A stretch of DNA of 64,000 nt from Bradyrhizobium sp. RP6 (GCF_003837805.1 NZ_RQIT01000006.1:1-64000); one strand, 5' to 3'; counted from the first letter of the stretch, positions 27,301-35,852 are shown. Program-made: numbers and translations. Notes: generated by a model from the sequence alone, not told the origin.

Positions 27301-28015
27301 CGAACGGATTTTGGTGACCCCGAGCTACCGTAAGGAGGTCGACGAGCGAGTAGAGATCCCAAAGCCGGTTCTGGATCGGAGTGGCGGTAAGCATCAGAAC
27401 GTATCGAAAGCGCCTCTTTTCAAGGGCCTCCTTGAAGCGCATAGCGACCTGCGGAGGCGGATCGACGCCGTAGAGGTTGCGCAGCTTGTGCGCCTCGTCG
27501 AGCACCAGCATCTGGAAACGATCTTCAGGAATCTTCTCGAGGTGCAGGCGCGCGGAAGCATAGGTCGTTATCACCGCGCCAACATCGTCCGGTTCGGCGG
27601 TTATCAGCTCTCTGCCGGTTGCGATTTGAGAAGGGATATCGAATTTTGCCTGTAACTCCGCCTGCCATTGCGGTCCGAGGAGTTTTGGACAGACGATGAG
27701 GATCTTTGAGATCCTTGTACGCGCGATAAGTTCGCTGGCGATTAATCCGGCGCTGATGGTCTTGCCCAAGCCCACATCGTCGGCGAGCAGTGTCACCGGT
27801 AGCCGGCGGCAGAACGTGACCAGATTAGAGACCTGATGGTGGTAGGGCTGTAGGTGGTCTTGCCATCGCTTTTCGGATTTCAGGTCTTTCCGCGTCTCGA
27901 TGACAATGGGATCAGTCAAATCCCATTCGAGCGCCGCTCTGTACAGCTTGTATTCGTCCGGAAGGACGCTGCGACGCAAAATTTTCGTCTGAAGTTCAGA
28001 TGAGGACGCCGCCAT
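24323..28015 (-). CDS. SNF2-type helicase with tandem Cys-repeat tail
   Basis: A protein of about 1230 residues, started at the ATG at 28015. Residues 30-560 form a Snf2-like helicase: LLADDVGLGKT (motif I), VLDEAHKLRN (II), LTATPIQN (III), and VIVSTEAGSEGVNLQ with QRIGRIQR (V, VI). A linker with a coiled coil follows. From about residue 860 to 1110 a repeated unit appears about a dozen times, roughly C-x2-(T/S)G-x4-L-x6 with period near 20, such as CEITGKFVRPGVLERCSATG. These look like tandem zinc-ribbon half-units. Helicases of this type are frequent in defence islands. I know of no described system with this tail, so the role is open. Confidence 0.85.
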   Translation of the reverse strand: MAASSSELQTKILRRSVLPDEYKLYRAALEWDLTDPIVIETRKDLKSEKRWQDHLQPYHHQVSNLVTFCRRLPVTLLADDVGLGKTISAGLIASELIARTRISKILIVCPKLLGPQWQAELQAKFDIPSQIATGRELITAEPDDVGAVITTYASARLHLEKIPEDRFQMLVLDEAHKLRNLYGVDPPPQVAMRFKEALEKRRFRYVLMLTATPIQNRLWDLYSLVDLLTVARGHQNPFGSEGMFARKFIADKRDTARQLKAEAREEFRSIVYGYMSRVRRGDAKLYFPDRVVQLHRVEPTVAELELIRVISKPIQKLNRLAQIGILQALTSSPHALMAQLTNMARNGTVPRELAGAVCSIVDGMSTCAKLNGLGSLIDQLMRQNPERWRMVVFTGRLETQTTIQAFLETRGLKVGIINGTSGQRNQDTIARFWKNPPACHVIVSTEAGSEGVNLQVANVLVNFDLPWNPMIVEQRIGRIQRLASEHASVSILNITLKGTFEEYIVGRLMEKLQMAAHAIGDIESLLEASGVDDEDGEDFEDRILRLVLAALAGKDFERATKQAEQSILDAKEKLEAEEANINDMLGSMDGAEYVGPRAPKLPPIVRSMESREFALAGLKSLGATVTPKEGGLYLLEEDTGRELICFEEADRNGRATLYAPGSAAFSRLVSRMIATGVHQVEDSDEDPVGQANEISRRWVDSFGASPVTTKVEGVRRCFEGKALIRVRATVTHDSYERLVEVKCLPGEHRAHAVRSGLYKLADTIENAQHLGIDTERLADAAGRDQGIGEFCRFYVERRVQEMAAAGDDARKRKKMEDDFTPRLGLTVVALEGAIHREVTTEVHYKFDKGPHYESRLTVIPRTGDCLSAPELGRCDSSGTLAPKECLGHCVMTGVDVLRHLLVTSEVSGRMALPDHSLRCSLSGKLVLTDEAELSSVTANPVASSLLKTCSLTGKRAEPEHFGRCDFTGIEVLKSELAISDISGKPYRRDQKSKSVLSDQTGHKDEFLLCHETRQPIAKQEAERCEITGKFVRPGVLERCSATGKAVLPSELERCAVADSRVLRRLLVVSSVSGARIQHKLAIRSAAGNYCAPSEARPCTWSGRRSHPDDLRICSLTGISFHFDFAAPGGSSYLQPLGDLLHGIRHTTDASDRWTEVALKASDALHGGRCRVVSALSSPDRRHLALCSEVRTLLGLRVQHAGLLYSIDEGVFVGRLALGKRTQKGWIQTAV

Positions 28016-28390
28016 TCCCCGCAAAACCTGGGCACTAGTTATTCTAATTGCCGTAGCATGCCCGGTTTGGCGCCCGTCGGCAACCTTTGCGAGTAGTTGG
28101 CATACGGCTGCGGGCGTCGAGAACTGCGGTCGAAAATTGAGGGCTGCGCCCTCAGTCTCCGGAAGCTCGCCTATGCCCAGATCGAAAGCTGATAGGCGGT
28201 CAAGGCCTCAAGACGCCGCTCGGCGTCACGAAGATAAATCTCGTTCATGAGGAAGTGCTTTGTCGACGTCGACATATCCCAACCTCGGGGGGGGCGCCTT
28301 CGGGGCAACGAAATCTAAAGACAGACTTCATGAAGCTGGCCTATGATGCCTCTGGTTGCATTTACGTCATTTATTTCCCGGAGGTAATAC
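28016..28390. other. Intergenic region
   Basis: About 375 nt between divergent genes (helicase leftward, 115-residue protein rightward). It must contain both promoters. I see no gene, RNA or clear repeat in it. Confidence 0.5.
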
Positions 28391-28738
28391 ATGGTCATGA
28401 TCGAGTCTGCCCCCGATCCACTCGAACCTATATTCCAAAGCTTCGAAAAGCGTTCGGGTTGGAAGGTGAGCCCGCAGGCGAGAATAATCCTCAAGGAGGG
28501 ATTGATCGCGGCCCGGACCGACATGCTTGGTCTTGGAGATTTTGCGACGGTCGTCGATCGTGATCCGGTTGCGGATCGGATCATCAAGAAGATGCCCAAA
28601 TTCCTTGACGATCTCCAAAAAGAAGCAGATTCGCGTGAAAAAGCAGAGAAAGTTCAGAAGACGATCGGCGGCGTCTTCGTCCTCCAGAACATGGGCCGGT
28701 GGCAAAGCCTCTTCGGCTGCACCTGTTGGCCCGTCTGA
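28391..28738 (+). CDS. Hypothetical protein, 115 residues
   Basis: The ATG at 28391 has a good ribosome binding site (ggagg, 6 nt upstream). The protein is helical and charged in the middle, with no motif I recognise. The next gene starts 7 nt after its stop, so the two form an operon with a membrane protein. Confidence 0.6.
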   Translation: MVMIESAPDPLEPIFQSFEKRSGWKVSPQARIILKEGLIAARTDMLGLGDFATVVDRDPVADRIIKKMPKFLDDLQKEADSREKAEKVQKTIGGVFVLQNMGRWQSLFGCTCWPV

Positions 28739-28745
28739 GGTGACG

Positions 28746-29363
28746 ATGAACGGTGCAGTGACGAGGCCTCCGTCGTCGCTCAAGGACACGATCGATGCGA
28801 ATTCCGGTCGCTTCGAGTTCTTAAAGCAGACGCTCACGCTCGGCTTGGCCGGCATTGGCGGCGTCGCAGCCCTTTTCACGGATCCGTCGCGCGTTCCTGC
28901 AGATGGTTTGGCGAAATGGATGTTGGTCGTTGCCGGGGCTGGGCTTCTCGTCGTCGTGGCGTTCGCGATCATGGGATTGTCGGCCTACGCAAACTTGCTG
29001 ACAGTAACGGCGCGAGACCCGAGCGACCCAGACGGGGTGACGAAGTACGCGAACGGAGTGCGCGATCACGCGCGCGTCGTCATCATCGGTCTATCGGTAG
29101 CGCTATTCTTCACGGCAACGTTCGCGGTGAATCGCCTCTTCGCATCGTCGAATTCGCCGGAGAGTGCTATTGCCGCCGCCGCCGGTTTCGTCGCCAACGA
29201 AACGAAGCTCACGACCGACAGAATTCACTTCGCGGGGATGGTAGCCGACAACGATGCCTATGTCGTTACCTTTTCCGTGCCCACCACTGGGAATGACTTT
29301 ACCGTGCGAGTTGCTAAAAAGGACGGTAGTGTGACACAGGTCGCACAGCAGAAGAAACCATAG
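28746..29363 (+). CDS. Membrane protein, hypothetical
   Basis: A protein of 205 residues. Three hydrophobic segments lie at about residues 28-45, 56-80 and 110-130, followed by a C-terminal soluble domain of about 70 residues. The start chosen (28746) follows the upstream stop by 7 nt; a longer reading of the frame begins inside the preceding gene and is unlikely. The family is not recognised. Confidence 0.65.
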   Translation: MNGAVTRPPSSLKDTIDANSGRFEFLKQTLTLGLAGIGGVAALFTDPSRVPADGLAKWMLVVAGAGLLVVVAFAIMGLSAYANLLTVTARDPSDPDGVTKYANGVRDHARVVIIGLSVALFFTATFAVNRLFASSNSPESAIAAAAGFVANETKLTTDRIHFAGMVADNDAYVVTFSVPTTGNDFTVRVAKKDGSVTQVAQQKKP

Positions 29364-29407
29364 CTCACTTCTAAATAAGCGCTCACTCCTTGGAGCGGGG
29401 AAGCGCA

Positions 29408-29690
29408 GTGACCGCTGATCTCACCCGGCGAACGTTCGCACGGGTCCTACTAAAGCGGTGTTCCTTCGATCCAGGCACCGCCGCGGAGACCGTCGTCAAC
29501 TGCATGCGCCAGCTTCACGAAGTTGGCAGCAACCTAGTCGTGGAGGCGATCGACGTGGGCGGCAGCGTGAAGCCCGAAGCCGCTTGGTGCTATCCAGATC
29601 CTAAGCCCCGGCGGCCACATCGCAGGCAACGTGGCTTTTGGAAGGGGGGCCGAGCGCTCGGCGATGAAGGCACTGCCAACACCACCGCCG
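29408..29690 (+). pseudogene. Remnant resembling the end of a DUF427 protein
   Basis: One frame gives AAWCYPDPKP, a motif of DUF427 proteins (usually AWYYPDP). The expected continuation IAGNVAFGRGAERS appears just downstream (about 29616-29660) in another frame. A single frameshift would join them. The N-terminal part of such a protein is not recognisable, so this is a truncated and frameshifted relic. Confidence 0.4.
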
Positions 29691-29703
29691 CAGCTACTCG
29701 CCC

Positions 29704-30498
29704 TCAAATCCGGAATCCTTGGACAGAGACAGCGATCCGATCCCGCATGTTGGAAGCCGCCGCGATAAGCGAGGCGGCCCTGCGCAGCACTGGATCACCA
29801 TCGGTGAGCTCTTCAGGTTTCTTGTCGCCGAGATAGATCGACACTTGGCTGCCGCCGGTCCTCGACGGGTGTGCGAGCCAGCCCAAGATCCTGCTCCGAT
29901 CGATGAGCCCCCTGTCGGCGACGAACGAGAGCGCCGCGGCTGGGGTCGGCCCCAAACCGATGAAAAAGGCGTCGCGACGAAGTTCGCACAAGGTTGGAAG
30001 GAAGCCGCGCTCGAAGCTGCGACGCAGCACCTCGACACGCAGGATCTCGTCGAACGAGCCTGCAAATGGCTTGCCTCTTACGAACGCGGCATGAGGCACG
30101 ACGGATGTTGCATGCAGCAAATCGGCCTTCGCGCTCCAAAGGTCTGCCGCGTGCCCGCCCCCGACCAGCTTCATGATGCCCATGCTGTCGATCATGCGCT
30201 CGAGATTAGGACGCATCGTCGGACCTCCGAACGCCGCAAATTTCTTCGTCCTGCGAAGGATAACATCGTCTGATAGGCCCTGCCTCAGGAGTCGGCCAGC
30301 TTCCTCACAGGCCTGGTCGCGTTGGATCGGTCCGGGCGTGATACCCACCAAGACAAGTCTGGCGTCTGCATTCACATGTTCGAACGGGACATATTCGAGC
30401 GAGTATTTGCCGTCCGAGGCAATGGTCAGCGGTGCGCCGCCTTTGCGGAATTTGGCGAGCGGTTCCCTGAATGCAGCGGCGATAGCTAGGTTTTCCAT
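29704..30498 (-). CDS. Hypothetical protein with uracil-DNA-glycosylase-like features
   Basis: A protein of 264 residues with a good ribosome binding site (gggggaa) before the ATG at 30498. Two motifs recall the uracil-DNA glycosylase fold: VLVGITPGPIQRD near residues 50-62, where glycosylases have the catalytic G-x-x-PG loop, and LAHPSRTGGS near residue 210, where they have the HPS loop. The catalytic residues are not clear, so I treat this as a distant or repurposed member. Confidence 0.5.
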   Translation of the reverse strand: MENLAIAAAFREPLAKFRKGGAPLTIASDGKYSLEYVPFEHVNADARLVLVGITPGPIQRDQACEEAGRLLRQGLSDDVILRRTKKFAAFGGPTMRPNLERMIDSMGIMKLVGGGHAADLWSAKADLLHATSVVPHAAFVRGKPFAGSFDEILRVEVLRRSFERGFLPTLCELRRDAFFIGLGPTPAAALSFVADRGLIDRSRILGWLAHPSRTGGSQVSIYLGDKKPEELTDGDPVLRRAASLIAAASNMRDRIAVSVQGFRI

Positions 30499-30533
30499 TT
30501 CACTTCCCCCAAGAAATCTCGATTGTGAGCCAT

Positions 30534-30854
30534 TTACCGACGCCGGAAATGCTCTCGTTTATGCGCAGCAGTCACCACCAGGCCGTTGTCGCCGACCACC
30601 GCGTACACATTGAGCCAGCGCTCCACGACCTTCAGTCCGCGATCACCGCCCAAATGATGGAGCAGCCGTTTGATCGCGCTTTTGTCGAAAATCAGGCGCT
30701 CCGCGCCATTGGCGCGCGACGCAGACCCGAACTGCATCAGTAAGTCCACGACGAGCGGTGGAATCGCGCGCTGCTGCAGGCGCGCCCTGGAATGAACCGT
30801 CAAAGGAGATCGTTCGCCGCCAAAGCGTTCATGAGCGGCCTCCCTCGGTGGCAC
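30534..30854 (-). CDS. Hypothetical protein, about 90-106 residues
   Basis: The C-terminal 80 residues look like a real conserved protein (PPLVVDLLMQFG, then FDKSAIKRLLHHLG, then YAVVGDNGLVVTAAH). Proteins with this pattern are common in proteobacteria but have no known role. The start is uncertain: the listed GTG at 30854 overlaps the end of the upstream gene, and a TTG at 30803 would give 89 residues. It is in an operon with the 306-residue gene. Confidence 0.55.
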   Translation of the reverse strand: MPPREAAHERFGGERSPLTVHSRARLQQRAIPPLVVDLLMQFGSASRANGAERLIFDKSAIKRLLHHLGGDRGLKVVERWLNVYAVVGDNGLVVTAAHKREHFRRR

Positions 30855-31749
30855 GCAGAGTGACCTCGAGCGCCTTGCCGACGAACATCGGAACGTCGAG
30901 CTGCAGGGCCTTCGCGATCTCACCGGCGCGATCGGCGTCGAAGACGAACGTGCCGTCGAACCAAGGCTGTACGTCCGCCGGCTTCCAACCAAGCTTGCGG
31001 GCAAGCTTGTCGGCCGATTCGAATCCGGCGACCTGGTGAACGAGCCGGGCGAGCACCTTGGGTGTCTCGGCGTCACGGATCGCGCGCGTGAGGAAGCGGT
31101 CGTCGGCGGCGCGCTCCGGCCACGGAATGAAGCCCCGGCGTCCGGAAAGCCACCGTTTGGCTTCGTCGAACCTGACCGCGACCGGCTTCGAGCCGGGAAT
31201 GGTCTTCAGACGGCCTTCGCTCTTGTCCGAGATCGCCATGCGCACGGCGCCCTCGCTCATATTGGCAAGCAGCGCCAGCTCGCGGGTGGTGAACTTGGCG
31301 GAGTCGTCGCCCGCCCACTCGAGCTTCCACCTTGCGAGGGCTGCATCGGCGACCATTCGGCAATAGCCGTCGGGGGTCATGAAGCGGTGCATCTCTCCGG
31401 CCGAGGAAATACCGCCGATGCGCGGGGTGCCTTCCATGAAGGCCTGCAGGTCCTGCACTTCTTCCTCGCCGAACGTGTTCAGCCGGCTGCGATTGAACGC
31501 AAACTCATAGGCCCGCTCGAAGGACGCCGTGATGTTCGCGAAGAGCGAAAGGTCGACCTTGGAGGTCGCTTCATGGACGTATTCGCCCTTTTCGCCTGGC
31601 GGGAAGCCGATAAACGCTTCGGCTTTCTTGGGTCCGGAACTGATCAAGACGTGATCAGCCTCGAAGAGGAAGATCGTCCGGAGCTCATCGAACATTTGCT
31701 CTTTTGTGAAACCGGCCAACTTTGTGCTCCATGCAAATATGCATTTCAT
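30829..31749 (-). CDS. Hypothetical protein with helix-turn-helix segment
   Basis: A protein of 306 residues. Around residues 165-185 it reads FTTRELALLANMSEGAVRMAI, a good helix-turn-helix. A second possible one lies near FESADKLARKLGWKPADVQPW. The N-terminal half does not match anything I know. A 12-bp inverted repeat covers its first codons and its upstream region (see 31735-31827), which suggests it controls its own expression. Confidence 0.62.
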   Translation of the reverse strand: MKCIFAWSTKLAGFTKEQMFDELRTIFLFEADHVLISSGPKKAEAFIGFPPGEKGEYVHEATSKVDLSLFANITASFERAYEFAFNRSRLNTFGEEEVQDLQAFMEGTPRIGGISSAGEMHRFMTPDGYCRMVADAALARWKLEWAGDDSAKFTTRELALLANMSEGAVRMAISDKSEGRLKTIPGSKPVAVRFDEAKRWLSGRRGFIPWPERAADDRFLTRAIRDAETPKVLARLVHQVAGFESADKLARKLGWKPADVQPWFDGTFVFDADRAGEIAKALQLDVPMFVGKALEVTLRATEGGRS

Positions 31750-31827
31750 TTTGAATGGACATGTTTAGCCCGCAGAATCCACCAACGCAAGTCTATTATG
31801 TGAATTTATTTTATAAAATGCATATTT
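31735..31827. promoter_or_regulatory. Inverted repeat over the start of the HTH-protein gene
   Basis: AAATATGCATTT at 31735-31746 (overlapping the first codons of the minus-strand gene) and AAATGCATATTT at 31816-31827 are perfect reverse complements, 69 nt apart, in a very AT-rich stretch. This looks like a pair of operator sites at an autoregulated promoter. The start of the gene at 31749 lies just inside one copy. Confidence 0.45.
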
Positions 31828-32005
31828 TCGTCAGCTCAGCCCAACCTCGGGCGGGCGAGAGTGCCGGAGGAACTCGAAGGCCCTTGTCGTTGTGAAAGGC
31901 GGGCCGGCCTTAGCAAGCTGATCGCGGAAGTTGACGAGATCGAGCCGGAATTCCCGGCAGAAACCGACTCGGATAGCCTCGCGCGGGATGCCGGCAGAGA
32001 TCGCC

Positions 32006-32512
32006 ATGGGCACCGAGCCGAAGCCTAAACCGACCAGGAAAGTGAAGCGCCGGCGTGAGCCGGCCGAGGAGATCGTCGACTACATCGTCGAAATCGAGGA
32101 CTGGGATTTTTCCTACTGGCTGGCACTAAACACGCTGCGGAACGCGCTCGATCCCTACCATGAACACCGGCAAATCGAATTAAAGGGTCGGATGCTGAGG
32201 CCGGCGGGGCTGAAAACCAACCGGGTGGAAGTGTCGCTGTTTCCGTCGATCGGCTTGGAAGAGGAGCGCCGGAAGGATCTCAAGCCAATCGCGGTCGGAT
32301 CGCTCGAGCTCTATGCTGAGAGGGTCGGCGGGCACGTCGGGATCCCCTTCGATGCGCTGGTCCCGGTCCTGCAGATGCTGATCGCCGGCCGCTTGAAGTT
32401 CGTCGTCATGCGAGGCGCGAAATTCCGCTACCGCAGTGCTCGCCTGCAGAGCTACAGCCTGGCTACGAAGCTCGACGAAGACGATCTGGCGTCATTGGAA
32501 GCGACGACTTGA
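32006..32512 (+). CDS. Hypothetical protein, copy A of a duplicated family
   Basis: A protein of 168 residues when started at the ATG at 32006 (MGTEPKPK); this matches the N-terminus of its relative at 53456. A basic N-terminus is followed by EEIVDYIVEIEDWDFSYWLALN, DPYHEHRQIELKGR, a beta-rich middle and LQMLIAGRLKFVVMRG. The relative 21 kb away shares all of these blocks. Function unknown; the pattern is common in Bradyrhizobium-like genomes as far as I recall. Confidence 0.68.
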   Translation: MGTEPKPKPTRKVKRRREPAEEIVDYIVEIEDWDFSYWLALNTLRNALDPYHEHRQIELKGRMLRPAGLKTNRVEVSLFPSIGLEEERRKDLKPIAVGSLELYAERVGGHVGIPFDALVPVLQMLIAGRLKFVVMRGAKFRYRSARLQSYSLATKLDEDDLASLEATT

Positions 32513-32523
32513 AGCGTGGGCGA

Positions 32524-33696
32524 TCATTCCTGCGGCCGCGTCCGCCTGGTCACTCGGCCGAGCGCCGATAAGCGCTTGGCGATCTCGTCCTTGTCATCCA
32601 TGGAAACGGGCGGCATCTTCGGCGGCGCAACCCTCCCTCTCGGCGCGCCGGCCGGCTTGGTGTTCGGCCCCCCAGCCGGTTTGCGATTTCCGGAGTCGTT
32701 GAACATCAACGCAAGCAGGAAACGCACCAGACGCGGCGTCCACTTGGCACCGCTCGCCGTGCGGTGCCCTTCCGCGTTGAGGCGTCGCGCCACATCCAGC
32801 GGCTTGCGCGTATGCTCGCGGGCGTAGGTCTTGATGATCGGCTCGAGCTTGCCGAACAGCTCCCCAAGTCCCACCGCATCGGAGTTGAAATGCACCATCT
32901 CCGCTTCGGTCATCGGCTCCCGCGAGTCGTCGGCCTCCTTAGAGGAAGCCCGGAGCAGCCGTCGCCCCGTCGGCGGCTCGGACCGTGCCGGGGAGGGCGG
33001 AGGAAGCGAGTTCTCTTCCGAAGTTTCCTGAATGACGACCGTACCGCCGATGCGGAACGTAACTGGCCTCAGCGTTTCCCTATGCAGGAACGATACTTCG
33101 TCGCCTTTCATGTTGATGAAATCGCCCGGCTCCAGCACGGGGCCTTCGGAGCGGCAGGTGAAGGCGGTCGTCTCTCCCTCGCGAGAATCCAGATACTCCG
33201 CGGTGATGACGTTCTCGTCGCCGCTTCTGACCACCTCGATCACGACGAGCAGCGTCCACTCGTCCCCGGCGCGTCGCCCGAAAAGCTTGTTTTCGAACAG
33301 GCCGGCTACGTTCGCGGCCGAGATCAATTCCTGCATCGCTCCGCGTGCGCGTCGCTCCGGGTGACGGCTCCTCGGAGCGTAATCCCGCGGAATGTCGGTG
33401 CAGGGGTGCTTGGGCCAGGGGGGCCCGAGATGATCGAAGAAGACACGGCTTCCGTGCTCGTTGGCGTAGAAGTAGACGCCAGCGTTGCAGACGGGACACC
33501 GCGCATTGGGATTGACGTAGCAACCTGAGGCCGACCGTGCCGACTCCCGCTTTAGGAGGTTCATGGCATCGCGCCGGCGCAGGTCGGACACCAGCCGCGC
33601 CCGGTCCGAGTACGACATCCGGCTGTAGTTCACGCACCATCCGCAGGTGCAATCGGCATAGTGGTTGAAACCTGGCAAAACGTTCCCCCGGCCCAC
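32524..33696 (-). CDS. Hypothetical zinc-binding protein with recombinase-like C-terminus
   Basis: A protein of 390 residues. The N-terminus has Cys clusters that could bind zinc (CTCGWC near residue 16; CPVC...C near 68-98). The C-terminal region carries LDVARRLNAEGHRTASGAKW, which closely resembles the helical region of large serine recombinases (LN-x2-G-x2-T-x2-G-x2-W). No serine recombinase catalytic domain is present. It may be a DNA-binding protein built from recombinase parts. Confidence 0.6.
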   Translation of the reverse strand: MGRGNVLPGFNHYADCTCGWCVNYSRMSYSDRARLVSDLRRRDAMNLLKRESARSASGCYVNPNARCPVCNAGVYFYANEHGSRVFFDHLGPPWPKHPCTDIPRDYAPRSRHPERRARGAMQELISAANVAGLFENKLFGRRAGDEWTLLVVIEVVRSGDENVITAEYLDSREGETTAFTCRSEGPVLEPGDFINMKGDEVSFLHRETLRPVTFRIGGTVVIQETSEENSLPPPSPARSEPPTGRRLLRASSKEADDSREPMTEAEMVHFNSDAVGLGELFGKLEPIIKTYAREHTRKPLDVARRLNAEGHRTASGAKWTPRLVRFLLALMFNDSGNRKPAGGPNTKPAGAPRGRVAPPKMPPVSMDDKDEIAKRLSALGRVTRRTRPQE

Positions 33697-33769
33697 TCAA
33701 TCTTCGCCCTACACCTGTATGAAGATCGACCCCTGCGGGCGAGCGACATACGGCGATAACGCCCCGAGG

Positions 33770-34108
33770 CTAAGGGCGAAGCCTTCGCTTCCACGGTGGC
33801 TGGGAAACGGGGGAGTGAATGCTGCGCGGCTCCCGAGCGCGAACGGTGCCGAGCGGGTAGCTCTCCTTTATCCTCTGGAGCTCGGCCTCTTCTTCGGCGA
33901 GAAATTTTGAAAAGCTCCTGTAGCTCTCTTCTGCCTCGCGTTGCTCCTCCTGCCAGCGCGTCAGCTCGATGGGATCCTCGGGCGGGATGAGCCCCATCAT
34001 TGCCTTTTCTTCTCGTTCTTGGCGGTCCCTCAGCTCTCGCTCACGGGCTTCATGCTCCATTTGCGCGATAGGGCGGAGGATTCGTCCTGTTCTTGGCTTC
34101 TCGTTCAT
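33770..34108 (-). CDS. Hypothetical protein, 112 residues
   Basis: A charged, Glu- and Arg-rich protein with a likely coiled coil between residues 15 and 80. No known motif. It lies just upstream of the 390-residue gene on the same strand, with a 73-nt gap. Confidence 0.5.
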   Translation of the reverse strand: MNEKPRTGRILRPIAQMEHEARERELRDRQEREEKAMMGLIPPEDPIELTRWQEEQREAEESYRSFSKFLAEEEAELQRIKESYPLGTVRAREPRSIHSPVSQPPWKRRLRP

Positions 34109-34644
34109 CTTACGGCTTTCTCGAGCATTCGAGCCGTCGTTTTCACGACCGAGCTCGTCGAGAACTGTAACGAGTCTCGTCGAAAGGCTATGCCGACCTT
34201 CGTCTATGCTGTGCAGGGCTGCCGTCCATCTGTTCCAGGCTGCTGCGCAAGCTCAGGCTGCGGTCTTGTCCGACTCGCCCCACGGCAACCTTGTCGATGG
34301 CCGCACGCCCAGACTCGACGGAGCATCGTCATCGTCCGGAACAATACCCGGGGCTTGCGTCCAGCTCGGTCAATCCTACCCGCTCCACCTCCCACCGCAG
34401 CCGAACCATGACGAACTCATCATCCTGCCGCGCCGGTAGACCGACCCTGGACTCGTTGAGCGCGGCAAGCGGAACGCCATCGCCATCGAACAGTCTGATC
34501 AGAGCCACGCCAGCTTCCGGAAATCACCTTTCGCTGCGGGGGGCTGCATTAGGCCGGTTTCCGAATCGATGATGACTGCGATCGCGACCATGTTTATATC
34601 CACGCGGGTCCGCCCCTTCACCAAATCACCCAAACTCGAGCATC
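34109..34644. other. Region without a supported gene
   Basis: About 530 nt with open frames on both strands but no protein-like composition, ribosome binding site or family resemblance that I can defend. It should contain the promoter for the membrane protein at 34645. Confidence 0.45.
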
Positions 34645-35370
34645 ATGAAAACGAGCAAGTCGCCACACCAACGGATGGAGACGCTTGAGCGCTGGTCGGC
34701 CGGCGCCACCCTCGGAATCCTGGTCGGAATTCTCATCGAGATAGGCGTCCTTTGGAGATACGAATACCATCCGGACCAAGCGAAGTTCTGGCTTTCAATT
34801 CTGGCGAACATCCTCATCGGCCTCGGGCTCACGGTGGAGTATTTCTGCATCCGCTGGACGATCATCGCGTCCAAGGAAGCGGAGGCCGAAAATGACGCGA
34901 AACTCGCGGCGGCACTCAATCGAGCCGCCTCCGCAGAGGAGGAGCTTTTCGCGTTCCGGACGACCAGGCGGCATGTTATCGGTCCGCAGCAAGCCCAGCT
35001 CACGAACCTGATGCGGCCGTTCGCGGGGGCGGTCTTCGACACCGCTATGAGCCATTTCGAGCGGGAAATCGGCGACATTCTATGGGATATCGAAGCAGCG
35101 CTCGATGCCGCGGGCTGGCAACAGATCGATTGGGCTGCGCCCGCATACGCCTCCGCGATCCGGCGCAACCTGCGTCCCATTTCCGGATCAGCCTTGGCCC
35201 AAAACGTGGAAATAGAAATCGACCCGAGCCAGCGACAAAGCCTCTTGCCCGCAGCGGACGCGCTGATCCGAGCCCTGAACCAAATCGGTATCGACGCCCG
35301 CGAGGCTCCCTACACCTCCGTCAATGGGAATCCGCACGCGATACACGTGATGGTCGGCCCGAAAAGATAG
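34645..35370 (+). CDS. Membrane protein with two helices and coiled coil
   Basis: A protein of 241 residues. Two hydrophobic helices at about residues 21-36 and 47-68 are followed by a coiled coil (residues 75-105, with repeated Ala/Glu/Lys) and a C-terminal soluble domain. No catalytic motif is visible. It precedes the DUF499 defence module by about 280 nt, so a link to that module is possible but not shown. Confidence 0.62.
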   Translation: MKTSKSPHQRMETLERWSAGATLGILVGILIEIGVLWRYEYHPDQAKFWLSILANILIGLGLTVEYFCIRWTIIASKEAEAENDAKLAAALNRAASAEEELFAFRTTRRHVIGPQQAQLTNLMRPFAGAVFDTAMSHFEREIGDILWDIEAALDAAGWQQIDWAAPAYASAIRRNLRPISGSALAQNVEIEIDPSQRQSLLPAADALIRALNQIGIDAREAPYTSVNGNPHAIHVMVGPKR

Positions 35371-35456
35371 CGAAAGCTATCCTCGTCGCCGGAAACGCCC
35401 CTTCTAGCGCATAGAACATAATGGGATCATTTAACCCGATTCAATAGTGTCCGTAG

Positions 35457-35473
35457 ACCTATATCATATAGGT
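35457..35473. promoter_or_regulatory. Perfect 17-bp palindrome upstream of the defence module
   Basis: ACCTATAT-C-ATATAGGT is a perfect palindrome in an AT-rich stretch, about 180 nt before the ribbon-helix-helix gene at 35655. Small ribbon-helix-helix proteins commonly bind short palindromes at their own promoters, so this is a likely operator. Confidence 0.5.
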
Positions 35474-35654
35474 ATATGTTGATTAGACTTTCGCCGAGGC
35501 AATATTCCTGTTATTTCAGAGGGATGTTCCGTTTTGCGATGGATGAAAAGCCGCCATTTAAGGGGAAAAACGGCTGGCAGCCGGTCTCAGACTCTTGCTG
35601 CACCTCGCAACCCATGGGACGGTTTGCGGGAGCGCACAACGCACGGGCAGGGTA

Positions 35655-35852
35655 GTGGCGGACAAAAAGGCGGCCGGAAAGCCGGGGCGGAAGCCGCCGG
35701 TAGGCGACAAGAAGCAGTTCTTGTCGACGATGGACCCAGTGGTCATACGGGACATCAAGGTCGCGGCCGCGGAGCTGGAGACAAACGCGTCCCAGGTCCT
35801 GGAGACGGCCGCCAAGGAATGGCTCGAGCGGTATCGCGCGGGCAAAAGGTAA
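35655..35852 (+). CDS. Small ribbon-helix-helix-like protein
   Basis: A protein of 65 residues, started at the GTG at 35655. A Lys-rich N-terminus precedes a strand (KQFLSTM) and two helices (DPVVIRDIKVAAAELETNA, then SQVLETAAKEWLERY), the arrangement of ribbon-helix-helix DNA-binding proteins. The stop is 17 nt before the DUF499 gene. It probably regulates the module, perhaps through the palindrome at 35457-35473. Confidence 0.62.
   Translation: MADKKAAGKPGRKPPVGDKKQFLSTMDPVVIRDIKVAAAELETNASQVLETAAKEWLERYRAGKR

Noticed and set aside
28527..28745. Longer N-terminus for the membrane protein at 28746
   Set aside because: It overlaps the well-started upstream gene and its sequence is not protein-like; the ATG at 28746 is better placed.
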